Assembly: GCA_963668015.2 (NCBI GenBank) | Contig: CAXXCR010000035.1 | Location: 1-54,591, forward strand | From: Ilyobacter_A sp963668015 | Lineage (GTDB): Bacteria; Fusobacteriota; Fusobacteriia; Fusobacteriales; Fusobacteriaceae | DNA: 54,591 bases | Reading direction: 5' to 3' | Shown here: positions 28,850-37,143 of the stretch, piece by piece | Numbering within the stretch: the first letter of the stretch is position 1 | Layout: each line of letters opens with the position of its first letter | Translations under genes and position numbers: made by a program | Notes under the pieces: model-generated | What the model saw: only the letters and a program-made list of their open reading frames with translations | Databases searched by the model: none | What the model was told of the DNA's origin: nothing

Positions 28850-29368
28850 CTATTTGAGCCTAACACGCATCAAAAGATCCCCAGGCTTAACTTTGCCTTC
28901 CATTTTTTCAATGATTTCCACCATATCCATATTTGAAATAAGTATAGGCGTCTTGTGTGACTTCGCTTTTTTCTTTATATACTCAAGATTATAACTTACT
29001 AATTTTTCACCTTTTTTTACCGACGATTCAATTTCTAATATCTTTTTAAACCCTTTACCGTTTAGCGTTACTGTATCTACACCAAAATGTACTATTATTT
29101 CCAATTCCTCTTTCGTGTCGAAAGAAACAGCATGAAGGGTGTCAAATATACTCACATCTTCTGCATCACAAGGTGCATGTATAATATCTCCATCTGCACT
29201 CGGTTCTATACCTACCCCATCACCTATAGCTCCTGAAGAAAAAGCTTCGTCCGGGATATCACTGAGAGGTATTATTTGTCCATATATAGGTGCGTATATA
29301 TCGACTATTTTCCCATCATTGTTTGGATTGAATATTTTGTTCTTAAATAATTTATCAAAAATCTTCAT
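28850..29368 (-). CDS. crr: PTS EIIA component, glucose family (mal cluster)
   Basis: 172-residue EIIA-Glc-type phosphocarrier with IYAPIYGQIIPL, TLHAVSF and the phospho-His in IIVHFGVDTVTL. Clearly a paralogue of the sucrose-cluster EIIA at 11253. ATG at 29368 follows AAGGAG. It lies between malB and malH on the same strand with its own promoter and GntR-type operator, so it probably phosphorylates MalB, which has no EIIA domain of its own. Confidence 0.9.
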   Translation of the reverse strand: MKIFDKLFKNKIFNPNNDGKIVDIYAPIYGQIIPLSDIPDEAFSSGAIGDGVGIEPSADGDIIHAPCDAEDVSIFDTLHAVSFDTKEELEIIVHFGVDTVTLNGKGFKKILEIESSVKKGEKLVSYNLEYIKKKAKSHKTPILISNMDMVEIIEKMEGKVKPGDLLMRVRLK

Positions 29369-29431
29369 TATTAAACTCCTTTTTAAAAATTACTTGGCTC
29401 TTCTAAAAAAGAAAACATCATTTTTTATTTT

Positions 29432-29491
29432 GTATAGTTGTCTATACATCATTTCTGGCTAAAATATATCTTATTTTTTATTCCTTGTCAA
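29432..29491 (-). promoter_or_regulatory. crr-malH promoter and GntR-type operator
   Basis: On the minus strand: TTGACA (29491-29486), 17-base spacer, TATATT (29468-29463), then the perfect inverted repeat GTATAGTTGTCTATAC at 29447-29432, overlapping the early transcript. The same 16-mer precedes the first GntR gene. Confidence 0.85.
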
Positions 29492-29503
29492 GATTTTTAT
29501 TTT

Positions 29504-29543
29504 ATATCAGCTGTTTACATTATGTTTTGCAAACAGCTGATAT
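29504..29543. other. Strong hairpin between malB and crr
   Basis: ATATCAGCTGTTT and AAACAGCTGATAT form a perfect 13-bp stem just after the malB stop. No T-run follows on the minus strand, so it may stabilise the 3' end of the malB mRNA rather than terminate it. Confidence 0.5.
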
Positions 29544-29559
29544 TTTCCCCCTTTATAAT

Positions 29560-31143
29560 TTATTTTAATAAATTATCAATCTCTTCTCTAACTTGAGGAA
29601 CAGACAATCCGACAATTACTTGAATTGCTTTTCCATTTTTCACTATCCCATGTGCACCTGCTGCACGGAATTCTCCATCAGATGATAACTTAGTCTCATC
29701 CTTTACAGATACACGGAGACGAGTTGCGCAATTTGTAAGGTCTGCAATATTCTCTTTCCCACCTAAGGCTTGTAAAAATTGTACAGCTGGTCCACCTTGT
29801 AACACTTCCTCATTTTCAGCCCCAGCTGATCCTGACTTTCTTGCCTTATAATCCGCTTTCGTATAAAGCTTTGATTCACCATCACTTTGTTCACGTCCTG
29901 GAGTTGCAAGATTAAATTTTAAAATTGCAAAACGGAAAACAAAGAAATAAATCGCTGTAAAACATACTCCTATTCCTATTTGTAATAAATATGTTCCGGT
30001 ATGATATTTAAATAATGGAAACCAGTTTTGCGTTGCCCATTCAATTAGTCCTCCGCCAAAATTCCCTACAACTCCAAATGTAAATGCAGTTGCTGCTAAA
30101 GTAGCTGCTAGAACTGCGTGTACAGCAAATAAAGCTGGAGCTATAAATAGGAATGTAAATTCAAGAGGTTCTGTAATCCCTGCTACAAGAGCTGTTAATG
30201 TCGCTGGAATTAGTAGTCCTGCAACAATTTTCTTCTTTTCAGGTTTAGCAGTAATATAGAGAGCTAACGCGATACCTGCACATCCGAAAACTTTAGACAT
30301 TCCATGTAATGCAAATCCACCAGCAGGGAACATCTCTTTTAATGATTGCGCATTGTTTGAAAACTCAGCCAAATGCTGCGGCCAGTATGATGCAATACCA
30401 CCTTCTACTATGGCTGGTCCGAAAATAAATGGACCGTAGATAAAGTGATGTAATCCTGTTGGGATTAAGATACGCTCTAAGAATGTATATATCCACACTC
30501 CAGCTACACCAGAGGATGTTAAAAAGCTTTGTAAAGACCCTATTCCTCCTTGGACTTTTGGCCATATAGAACACATCGCCAAGGCAACGGGAAGCATAGC
30601 AAAGAATCCAATCATCACAACAAAAGAAGAACCTTGAAAAATTCCTAAATAATCAGGCAATCTAGTGTCAAAATACTTATCGTGAAGATAAACAACTATA
30701 CCTGCAACCAAAATCGCTCCAATCATTCCAGTATCAAGGGTTTTAATCCCAGCAATCATAGTTAATCCACTTGTTCCACCTGTGTTAGCAGAAAAGTCAA
30801 CACCAAAATTAGTTCCCCACAGTGTAAGCATCGCACTGACAAAATAGTTAAAAGTTAAATATATTACCAGTGATTCCAGGCAGGCACGTGCCTGTGCTTT
30901 TTTGGCTAATGCGATTGGCAAACCTATTACGAATAATAAAGGTAGTTGACGAAATGCAGTCCAAGCCCCTTCTTGAACTATAAACCAAAATTTATACCAC
31001 AATCCATTTGGATCTGCAATGGCTCCTACAATATCTTGATTCATAAATAAAATCGACAAACTAGCAGTTATTCCTGCAAAAACAAATAGTAAAACCGGAA
31101 CAAACATTGCAGCACCGAAACGCTGAATTTTTTGCATCATCAT
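29560..31143 (-). CDS. malB: PTS alpha-glucoside permease, EIICB
   Basis: 527-residue PTS permease importing and phosphorylating alpha-glucosides such as maltose and related disaccharides. The EIIC part (1-430) has about ten membrane helices with GLHHFIYGPFIFGPAIVEGG and the GITEPLEFTFLF motif; the EIIB part (about 455-527) has phospho-Cys472 in NCATRLRVSVKD. This arrangement and the neighbouring GH4 gene match the MalB/AglA type. The triple ATG at 31143 lies behind TGGAGTG; the upstream extension has no site. The gene is intact, unlike malH downstream. Confidence 0.9.
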   Translation of the reverse strand: MMMQKIQRFGAAMFVPVLLFVFAGITASLSILFMNQDIVGAIADPNGLWYKFWFIVQEGAWTAFRQLPLLFVIGLPIALAKKAQARACLESLVIYLTFNYFVSAMLTLWGTNFGVDFSANTGGTSGLTMIAGIKTLDTGMIGAILVAGIVVYLHDKYFDTRLPDYLGIFQGSSFVVMIGFFAMLPVALAMCSIWPKVQGGIGSLQSFLTSSGVAGVWIYTFLERILIPTGLHHFIYGPFIFGPAIVEGGIASYWPQHLAEFSNNAQSLKEMFPAGGFALHGMSKVFGCAGIALALYITAKPEKKKIVAGLLIPATLTALVAGITEPLEFTFLFIAPALFAVHAVLAATLAATAFTFGVVGNFGGGLIEWATQNWFPLFKYHTGTYLLQIGIGVCFTAIYFFVFRFAILKFNLATPGREQSDGESKLYTKADYKARKSGSAGAENEEVLQGGPAVQFLQALGGKENIADLTNCATRLRVSVKDETKLSSDGEFRAAGAHGIVKNGKAIQVIVGLSVPQVREEIDNLLK

Positions 31144-31287
31144 AATCACTCCATTTCTCTTTTTATACGATTTACATAATTTAAACAAACTTCAACTTAC
31201 AACCCCTTAAGCCATTTCATCTATTTATTTCGTAATTATTGCAGGAGTCTAAGTAATACCTCTGTCATTAATAAATCCCTCCCCCCT

Positions 31288-31303
31288 ATACAGTTGTCTA
31301 TAT
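31288..31303 (-). promoter_or_regulatory. GntR-type operator upstream of malB
   Basis: ATACAGTTGTCTATAT, a variant of the GTATAGTTGTCTATAC operator, lies just after the first GntR stop and 145 bases before malB. Confidence 0.75.
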
Positions 31304-31313
31304 ATTTAATTTG

Positions 31314-32054
31314 TTAATTTTTTTTGTATTCACCTTTCAGTGTGAATCTATATTTTCTTTGATTGAAAGTTGTTTCACTATACTCAAATGCCTTTCCCTT
31401 TTCCAAAAATGCAATTGAATTAATTTTCAAAGCTGGTTGGTTTTCAACTAAATTTAAAAGTTCTGATACATATTCAGAAGGGATTTCCGCCATTATTTCA
31501 CTCCTCCTTCCTTTTATAGAGTAGCCCTTTTTTTCTATGTACTCATATTTAGATCCTTCTAATATCCGTATATTAATATCATTAAACATCGGGTACAACA
31601 TGTAACTTTGTTCTAATAAAAGCGGGGTTTTCCCCATAAATCTCAATCTTTCGATATATAGAATTTTTTCTTTTTCTTCTATACCTAATATTCTTGCTAT
31701 TCTTTTATTTGATATTCTTTTTTCAATTATTTTGACCTTACTACTTGGTTCTTTCCCTATCCTTCTAATTTGTTGAGTAAAATTTTCAAATATGTTTAAA
31801 GAAATTTCTATCCTGTCCAGATCCTGTTTTTTTAAAAAAGTTCCTATACCTCTTTTTTTCTCCAAGTATCCGTTTGAGACCAGATTATTTATAGCCTGTC
31901 TTATCGTCATCCTGCTTACTCCAAGCTCTCGAACAAGCTGGTTTTCTGAAAGGATTGGGTCTCCCTCTTTTAATTTTTTATTTTCTATCATTTCTAAAAT
32001 CTGTTTTCTTATTTGAATGTACATAGGTACATATGACGTCTTGTCTATATTCAT
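31314..32054 (-). CDS. malR: GntR-family (HutC/TreR type) repressor 1
   Basis: 246-residue regulator. An N-terminal winged helix (MIENKKLKEGDPILSENQL, then GVSRMTIRQAINNL and KRGIGTF) is joined to a UTRA-type sugar-binding domain (about 90-240). ATG at 32054 has AAGGAGA upstream; an in-frame extension to 32126 lacks one. It lies immediately upstream of malB, is preceded by a strong promoter with an operator downstream of the -10, and so probably represses itself, malB and crr-malH. The ligand is likely a phosphorylated alpha-glucoside or glucose-6-phosphate-like product. Confidence 0.85.
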   Translation of the reverse strand: MNIDKTSYVPMYIQIRKQILEMIENKKLKEGDPILSENQLVRELGVSRMTIRQAINNLVSNGYLEKKRGIGTFLKKQDLDRIEISLNIFENFTQQIRRIGKEPSSKVKIIEKRISNKRIARILGIEEKEKILYIERLRFMGKTPLLLEQSYMLYPMFNDINIRILEGSKYEYIEKKGYSIKGRRSEIMAEIPSEYVSELLNLVENQPALKINSIAFLEKGKAFEYSETTFNQRKYRFTLKGEYKKN

Positions 32055-32139
32055 GAAAATCTCCTTATTCTGCATTTTCCTAATCAAGTAGCAACCTCTA
32101 AAATCTAAATTCCCCGCAACATTCACCTGCCAAACTTTG

Positions 32140-32203
32140 GTATAGTTGTCTATACATCCTCTTTGATTAATCTGATTATAGCTTAACTTTTAATCGTTGT
32201 CAA
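32140..32203 (-). promoter_or_regulatory. malR promoter and GntR-type operator
   Basis: Minus strand: TTGACA (32203-32198), 17-base spacer, TATAAT (32180-32175), then GTATAGTTGTCTATAC at 32155-32140. This is a near-consensus promoter tightly under operator control. Confidence 0.88.
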
Positions 32204-32244
32204 GCAGGTTTTGGTAACTTTTTTGTCTGAAACGTCAAAAAAAT

Positions 32245-32271
32245 AAAAAGAGTGCTAAAAACACTCTTTTT
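32245..32271. terminator. Terminator of the second GntR gene
   Basis: AAAAAGAGTG/CACTCTTTTT stem with T/A runs on both sides. Confidence 0.8.
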
Positions 32272-32285
32272 ATCAACTTTCTTAT

Positions 32286-33026
32286 TCAATCTTTTTTATA
32301 CTCACTTTTTAAAATAAATTTATACTTTCTTTGATTGAAAGTTATCTCACTATACTCAAATGCCTCTCCATTTTCCAAATATGCAGTTGCATTGAGTTTC
32401 AAAACAGGTTCATTCCCGCTCAAATTCAAAAGTTCTGATACATACTCAGAAGAGATTTCTGCCATTATTTCACGATCACTTCCCTTTATCTTATAGCCTT
32501 TTTTTTTGATATACTCGTATTTAGATCCCTCTAGTACTTTTTCATTAATATCGCTAAACATAGAGTATCTCATATAGCTTTGCTCCAGAAAGAGTGGAAT
32601 TTCATCCATATACCTCAACCTTTCGATGTACAAAAATTCGTCTTTTTCCCCTATACCAAGTATTTTTGCTATTCTTTTATTTGCTATTCTCTTTTCAAAC
32701 ACTATAACCTTACTGTGCGGTTTTTTCCCGATTCTTCTAATTTGTGAAGTGAAATTTTCAAATATATTTAAAGAAATTTCTATCCTATCCAGGTCTTGTT
32801 TTTTTACAAAGGTTCCTATACCCCTTTTCTTCTCTAGATAGCCGTTTGAAACCAGATTATTTATGGCCTGTCTTACAGTCATTCTGCTTACTCCAAGCTC
32901 TTGAACGAGCTGATTTTCTGAAGAGATTAAGTCCCCCTCTTTTAATTTATTATTTTCTATCATCTCTAAAATAAGGTTGCTTATTTGAATGTACAAAGGT
33001 ACATACGACTTCTTATCTATAACCAT
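32286..33026 (-). CDS. GntR-family (HutC/TreR type) repressor 2
   Basis: 246 residues, same architecture as repressor 1 and roughly three quarters identical to it by eye; the recognition region (GVSRMTVRQAINNLVSNGYL) is nearly the same, while differences gather in the sugar-binding domain. ATG follows AAGGAGG. It has its own terminator, so the two genes are separate units that arose by tandem duplication. The likely outcome is two repressors with the same operator but different inducers. No operator copy was seen just upstream of this gene. Confidence 0.85.
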   Translation of the reverse strand: MVIDKKSYVPLYIQISNLILEMIENNKLKEGDLISSENQLVQELGVSRMTVRQAINNLVSNGYLEKKRGIGTFVKKQDLDRIEISLNIFENFTSQIRRIGKKPHSKVIVFEKRIANKRIAKILGIGEKDEFLYIERLRYMDEIPLFLEQSYMRYSMFSDINEKVLEGSKYEYIKKKGYKIKGSDREIMAEISSEYVSELLNLSGNEPVLKLNATAYLENGEAFEYSEITFNQRKYKFILKSEYKKD

Positions 33027-33134
33027 AATAGCCTCCTTCTATACTATATCATCTATTATACACGTTTTTATTTTAAGTTCAAAAAGTTTTTTATAATATA
33101 AATGTAATTTTCATTTTGAATTTAATTAAATAAA

Positions 33135-33164
33135 AAAAGTCTGGAATTAATTCCAGGCTTTTTA
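33135..33164 (-). terminator. Terminator of the 78-codon gene
   Basis: Inverted repeat GCCTGGAATTAATTCCAGAC (minus strand) followed by seven T's. Confidence 0.8.
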
Positions 33165-33188
33165 GCTTAACAAATAATCCTCTGTATT

Positions 33189-33410
33189 TTAAAAGTATCC
33201 GTAGATACCATATATTTGTATCATCCTTTTTTTGAAAAACTCCAGTTCTTCAAAGCTTTTAATCGTCACCGATACATTCCCATCTTTGTCTATAATTTCG
33301 ACCTGTCTGTCGGCATCCAACTCTTTCTGGATATCAGTCAGTATCTTATCAAATTCCAGGTAGTTCTGTTCTGAAAGAATATTCTGAATATATTTAAGCA
33401 AATATCTCAT
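33189..33410 (-). CDS. Small hypothetical protein, 73 residues
   Basis: A small charged, helical protein containing LEFDKILTDIQKELDADRQV and a beta-like VEIIDKDGNVSVTIKS. ATG at 33410 is preferred since GAGGA lies 8 bases upstream; the alternative ATG is 15 bases further. No family recognised. It has a proper terminator, which supports a real gene. Confidence 0.6.
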   Translation of the reverse strand: MRYLLKYIQNILSEQNYLEFDKILTDIQKELDADRQVEIIDKDGNVSVTIKSFEELEFFKKRMIQIYGIYGYF

Positions 33411-33425
33411 AAAAAATTTCCTCAT

Positions 33426-33744
33426 TTCAAAAGTTTTACAATATTTTAAATCAAGAAAGTTTTTTTGTCAAAATATATTTGTTTTCAGTTTATCCACTGT
33501 ACCTATTTTTTTAAAATTTACTCTTTATAAACATAATTTTTTAACCTGTACAGATGTTCTAAAACAGCATCCATATCCACCACTCTGTAAACGCACTCAG
33601 CGGATAAAAACTTTATGCCTAACAATCTCCTATTCCCACTGCTAGTTCTATATTAATCAGTATAGGATATTATAGGGATCCTCTGTAATTAACTACATAA
33701 AAAAAGACGCATCACGTACGCCTATATCATTAAATATATCTTGT
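33426..33744. other. Gap without a recognisable gene
   Basis: On the minus strand about 40 codons are open (about 33650 to 33530, containing ECVYRVVDMDAVLEHLYRL) but no start codon or ribosome site is present, so this may be a gene remnant. Nothing else is evident. Confidence 0.35.
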
Positions 33745-34341
33745 TTAAATTGAGTAAAATAACGGCACCAGTATAGGAACCACCGAACTCAGCAACACCC
33801 CGTTAAAAAATGATATCACCGCTATCTCAGGGTCGGTGTATCTAGAAATAATCGGAAGTGTAGTATCCATAGATGTGGCACCCGCAGGGGCGATCACAGA
33901 ATAGGAATTAAAGTATCTGGCTACTACAGGTACTGAAACCACCGTAATAAGCTCCCTGAAAACATTTGTCAAAAAGGCTACTGCGCCCATCTCTGCACTG
34001 TGCAGGTTGCTCAAAAGGATCCCAGAAAGGCTGTACCACCCGAAACCAGATGATACAGACAGGCTGATATTCATTGGCAGGCCAAGTACCACTCCGCTTA
34101 AAACCCCTCCTGCAACTGTACCCAAAATAACCAATACCGGTATCAAAATTATCATAACACCGTGTTTCTTAAGGTCTTTAAATACGTGTTTATTTATTCC
34201 AACATCTATCCCCACTAAAAAAATTAAAAAACATAGGGCGGACATTGACAGTGTATCAATAGAACCCAATGTAGAATCTGATATAAAATAATATCCGGAA
34301 AATGCCCCGCACAAAACTGCAAGCAGTATGGACAACGTCAT
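33745..34341 (-). CDS. lysO: LysO-type lysine exporter, large subunit
   Basis: 198 residues, about six membrane segments, matching the C-terminal two thirds of E. coli LysO (YbjE, DUF340), an L-lysine exporter. The diagnostic GFGWYSLSGIL block and the following HSAEMGAVAFLTNVFRELI are present. Its ATG overlaps the stop of the upstream small gene by four bases (ATGA), so the two are translationally coupled and make up one exporter. Confidence 0.85.
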   Translation of the reverse strand: MTLSILLAVLCGAFSGYYFISDSTLGSIDTLSMSALCFLIFLVGIDVGINKHVFKDLKKHGVMIILIPVLVILGTVAGGVLSGVVLGLPMNISLSVSSGFGWYSLSGILLSNLHSAEMGAVAFLTNVFRELITVVSVPVVARYFNSYSVIAPAGATSMDTTLPIISRYTDPEIAVISFFNGVLLSSVVPILVPLFYSI

Positions 34342-34616
34342 TTTTTCTCCCCCTTTAAAAATATGCTTGTAACCAGATACACTGCGAGAACACTGCCAGT
34401 TGAAGTAAATACGGCAAATGTAAGTGATTTAAGACCTATTGAATTCAGCTTAGACAACAATTCCCTATTCGCACCTATGCCAATACCCATTATAAAGAGA
34501 AGAACTACAACCCCAATGTGCTGCAGCTTTGAATTATATTTTTTAAATTTTTCAGAAAATTCAAACTTTAAACCGATTACAATACCCAAGAATAGAAAAA
34601 ATGGTATTTTCCACAT
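34338..34616 (-). CDS. LysO-type exporter, small N-terminal subunit
   Basis: 92 residues, three membrane helices, corresponding to the N-terminal part of LysO (FIMGIGIGANRELL). ATG at 34616 is chosen with GGAGGTGG four bases upstream; the GTG nine bases earlier would sit on the ribosome site. Split LysO pairs of this kind are known in Firmicutes and relatives, so I take this as natural rather than a frameshift: the ATGA overlap is clean. Confidence 0.8.
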   Translation of the reverse strand: MWKIPFFLFLGIVIGLKFEFSEKFKKYNSKLQHIGVVVLLFIMGIGIGANRELLSKLNSIGLKSLTFAVFTSTGSVLAVYLVTSIFLKGEKK

Positions 34617-34784
34617 CTGTACCACCTCCGTAAAAATATTATGCCTAATTTCGATAAATTAATTTTAACACTTTTTTAATCCTTTGTAAATGCGGCAAAA
34701 TCACATTTTATAAAAGGATTTTCATTTAATTTGAATATATATACTTTGAGGATATTACGATTAGTTTAAGAGGAGATGTAGGCT

Positions 34785-35617
34785 ATGAAGAATATTATTT
34801 TTAAAGTTACAGGGTTTTATGCAATGTTCAGCCTAGCTTGGCTAAACTATTCTGATCTTATCGTAAAAGACACTCTCGATAACTCCATTTATTTCTCAAT
34901 ATACAAAGACAACAAAGCTATTTTGTTTACTTTTGTAAGCATTTTTATGGTATATCTTCTCTTGCTAGATGAATCAATAAAAAGAAAGAGAAAAGATATG
35001 GAAAAGTCCAAGGCTTATCAGCTAAATAGGAACCTGCTGGAAAATTCGACTGCATTTATTTTTATAAAGGATTTATCCGGAAAATACTCACTAGTCAACT
35101 CTCAATTCGAAAAAGAGTTCTCTACCAAGCGAACAAAATTAATAGGAAAAAGCGATTTCCAGTTCTTCCCAGAAGATGTAGCAGAAGAACTCCAAGTCTC
35201 CGATAAACATGTTATCAATACCGAAACTTCTATTTCAACTGAAAACAGGTTTATCATAAAAGACAAGGAGTATTTTTTCTCCATCTCAAAATTCCCTCTT
35301 TTCAATTCTGATGGCGAACTTTTTGCTATAGGAGGGATTGCGTCCAACATAACAGAGAGTAAGAAATACATAGATAAATTAAAAATCGATTCAAAACTTT
35401 TCAATAATTTGAAATCTGGAATAGTTGTTACCGACTTTAATCTTAATATAATAGAATCCAACCTAGCATTTTTGCAGATGCTTGGATACACTGACGATGA
35501 GGTCGCAGGAAAAAAATTAAACGAAGTTTTAGTCCCTTCATTAGCTGATAAAAAAATTGAAATAAAACGCTCCCATCTAGAAAAAAGAGACGGGTGGCAT
35601 GGTGAGTTATTTATAAG
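34785..35617 (+). pseudogene. PAS-PAS-GGDEF-EAL protein, 5' fragment
   Basis: N-terminal part of a c-di-GMP turnover protein cut by an IS110 insertion. Residues about 5-62 hold two membrane helices, about 80-195 the first PAS domain (AFIFIKDLSGKYSLVNSQF), and from about 203 the second PAS domain (GIVVTDFNLNIIESNLAFL). The chain is interrupted inside the second PAS at GWHGELFI. Removing the element joins this exactly in frame with RRKDDKYFPA on the other side. ATG at 34785 follows AGAGGAG. As it stands the fragment ends after 3-4 foreign residues at 35630 and has no catalytic domain. Confidence 0.88.
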
Positions 35618-35726
35618 ACTAACTATATGAAGTCAAGTGTAAAATCAAAAAATCAGATTATTTTTTAGGTTTCTATAAAATTGCATCACAAAATAAGAAG
35701 CTATGAAAGCTAATTTTTTTAGACAA

Positions 35727-36893
35727 TTAATTTATGAATTCTTTTTCAGTTTTTAATAAATGATATATCACCCGAACTAATTTTCTTGCTGCATGGGTTA
35801 GGGCAACTAAGTAGTGTTTTCCTTCAGATCTTTTTTTAGCGAGATATTCGTTAAAAACAGGTGCTCTCATAGATACTAATCTGGCTGCAGTAAGGAGCGC
35901 CCATCGCAAGTATTTGGAGCCTCTTTTAACCATTCTAGCATGTGGTGAAGTGTATTTTCCGGACTGATGTGTTGAAGGTTCTAAGCCTGAAAAAGCCAAA
36001 AGTTTACCTGGTGTTGAAAAATTATGAATGCTTCTAATCTCGGATAATATGATGGCTGCTAAGGTATAAGAAATTCCTGGTATTGTCATTAGTGGTGTTT
36101 TGAGTTTATCGAGTATTTCCTTTATCTTGCTATCTAGAAGTTTGATTTCTTTTTCAACACCTTGTATTAACCTGATAGTTTGTTGGAGTTCAAAAGCTTT
36201 TGCGGCATCGCTTACTCCAATGGAATTTTTAGCCAACTCTTTGAGTTCAAGCGCTTTAGCTTTTCCATACTTACCTTTAGAGCTAGATTTAAGTAGGTTG
36301 GTCAACTTGGTAAGGTGGCATTTTGCAACCTCAGAGGGAGAAGGTAAAGCTAGTAACAGCGAATAAGATGAGGACTGGTGAACAGACCATACATTTGTGG
36401 AAAGCTCTGGAAAAGTAATGTCGATTAGTCTTGTAAAAGATATTTTAAGTTTAGATTTGTACCCTACAAGACGAAACCTATGGCGTGATAACGATTTAAC
36501 TTCATCTATAAATTCTGAGTTGTAGCTATAGTTGCTAGGCATGTTGGATAAAAGCATTTGCGCTATAAAAACAGCGTCTACTTTATCAGTTTTAGTTTTT
36601 CTCAGGGTGCTTGCTTTTCTGTAGAGATTTGTAGAAAGGGGATTAAAAACAGTGACATCAAGCTTGTTGTCTTTAAGAAATTTTAATAGATTATCACTGT
36701 AATGCCCAGTGGCCTCAAGCCCTACTTTTACATTGTTTAAAGTTTCTGAGAAGCCAAAAAGTATTTCTTTAAATTCCGAGAAACCTTTAGAGGAGTTCGA
36801 AAAACTGAAAACATCTTTTAAAATAACACCATCAGAGTTCATGATAAAGCAGTCATGTTTATGCTTTGATACATCGATGCCGACATAGATCAT
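35727..36893 (-). CDS. IS110-family transposase (DEDD recombinase)
   Basis: 388 residues. The N-terminal RuvC-like domain has the DEDD acidic residues Asp7 (YVGIDVSK), Glu60 (VGLEATGHY), Asp103 and Asp106 (KTDKVDA). The C-terminal Transposase_20 domain has MTIPGISYTLAAIILSEI, FSGLEPSTHQSGKY and MVKRGSKYLRWALLTAAR. Full length and undisturbed, so the element may be active. Enzymes of this family are guided by a structured RNA made from the element's non-coding end. Confidence 0.93.
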   Translation of the reverse strand: MIYVGIDVSKHKHDCFIMNSDGVILKDVFSFSNSSKGFSEFKEILFGFSETLNNVKVGLEATGHYSDNLLKFLKDNKLDVTVFNPLSTNLYRKASTLRKTKTDKVDAVFIAQMLLSNMPSNYSYNSEFIDEVKSLSRHRFRLVGYKSKLKISFTRLIDITFPELSTNVWSVHQSSSYSLLLALPSPSEVAKCHLTKLTNLLKSSSKGKYGKAKALELKELAKNSIGVSDAAKAFELQQTIRLIQGVEKEIKLLDSKIKEILDKLKTPLMTIPGISYTLAAIILSEIRSIHNFSTPGKLLAFSGLEPSTHQSGKYTSPHARMVKRGSKYLRWALLTAARLVSMRAPVFNEYLAKKRSEGKHYLVALTHAARKLVRVIYHLLKTEKEFIN

Positions 36894-37141
36894 AATATCA
36901 CCTCTTTTAATTATGATTAGACGTTGAGATCCATAAAATCTATGCTAGTGTATCCTTGCTAAATATAAAGCGTCGTGCGCTATCTAACTAATTAACAATT
37001 AAACATAGACCTATGGTTAGAGCCTTAATAAAATAGTCAAAGCTATAGGAGAAAAAACTAATCCACAGCGTCTATGTAATTATATATTAAAAAACAAATT
37101 CCGCTGAAATATAGTTGTTTTTGACTATACTTCAGTATACA
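36894..37141 (-). ncRNA. Candidate IS110 bridge RNA region
   Basis: The non-coding end upstream of the transposase, where IS110-group elements encode their bridge RNA. On the + strand, 37047-37054 reads AGGAGAAA, identical to eight bases of the insertion site at 37142-37149, and 36984-36990 reads CTAACTA, identical to the opposite tip of the element at 35619-35625. In the direction of the transposase the target-like match comes first and the donor-like match second, the expected order of the two guide loops. RNA ends are not defined. Confidence 0.6.
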
Positions 37142-37143
37142 AG

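Larger units (their letters stand above)
35618..37143 (-). mobile_element. IS110-family insertion sequence
   Basis: About 1,526 bp, inserted in the PAS-GGDEF-EAL gene. Limits are inferred from the interrupted gene: upstream reads ...TTATAAG then ACTAACTATA, and downstream reads ...AGTATACAAG then GAGAAAGG; deleting 35618-37143 regenerates a continuous reading frame. An AG (CT on the element's coding strand) occurs at both junctions, which fits the core dinucleotide of this family. There are no terminal inverted repeats, as expected. The non-coding DNA upstream of the transposase (about 248 bases) is longer than that downstream (about 109), as in the IS110 rather than IS1111 group. Confidence 0.9.

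Noticed and set aside
29504..29543. Hairpin after malB as an intrinsic terminator
   Set aside because: No T-run follows on the malB strand, so it was kept only as a hairpin.
34338..34341. LysO split as another homopolymer frameshift
   Set aside because: The two genes overlap as ATGA with a ribosome site, and each half has a natural end.
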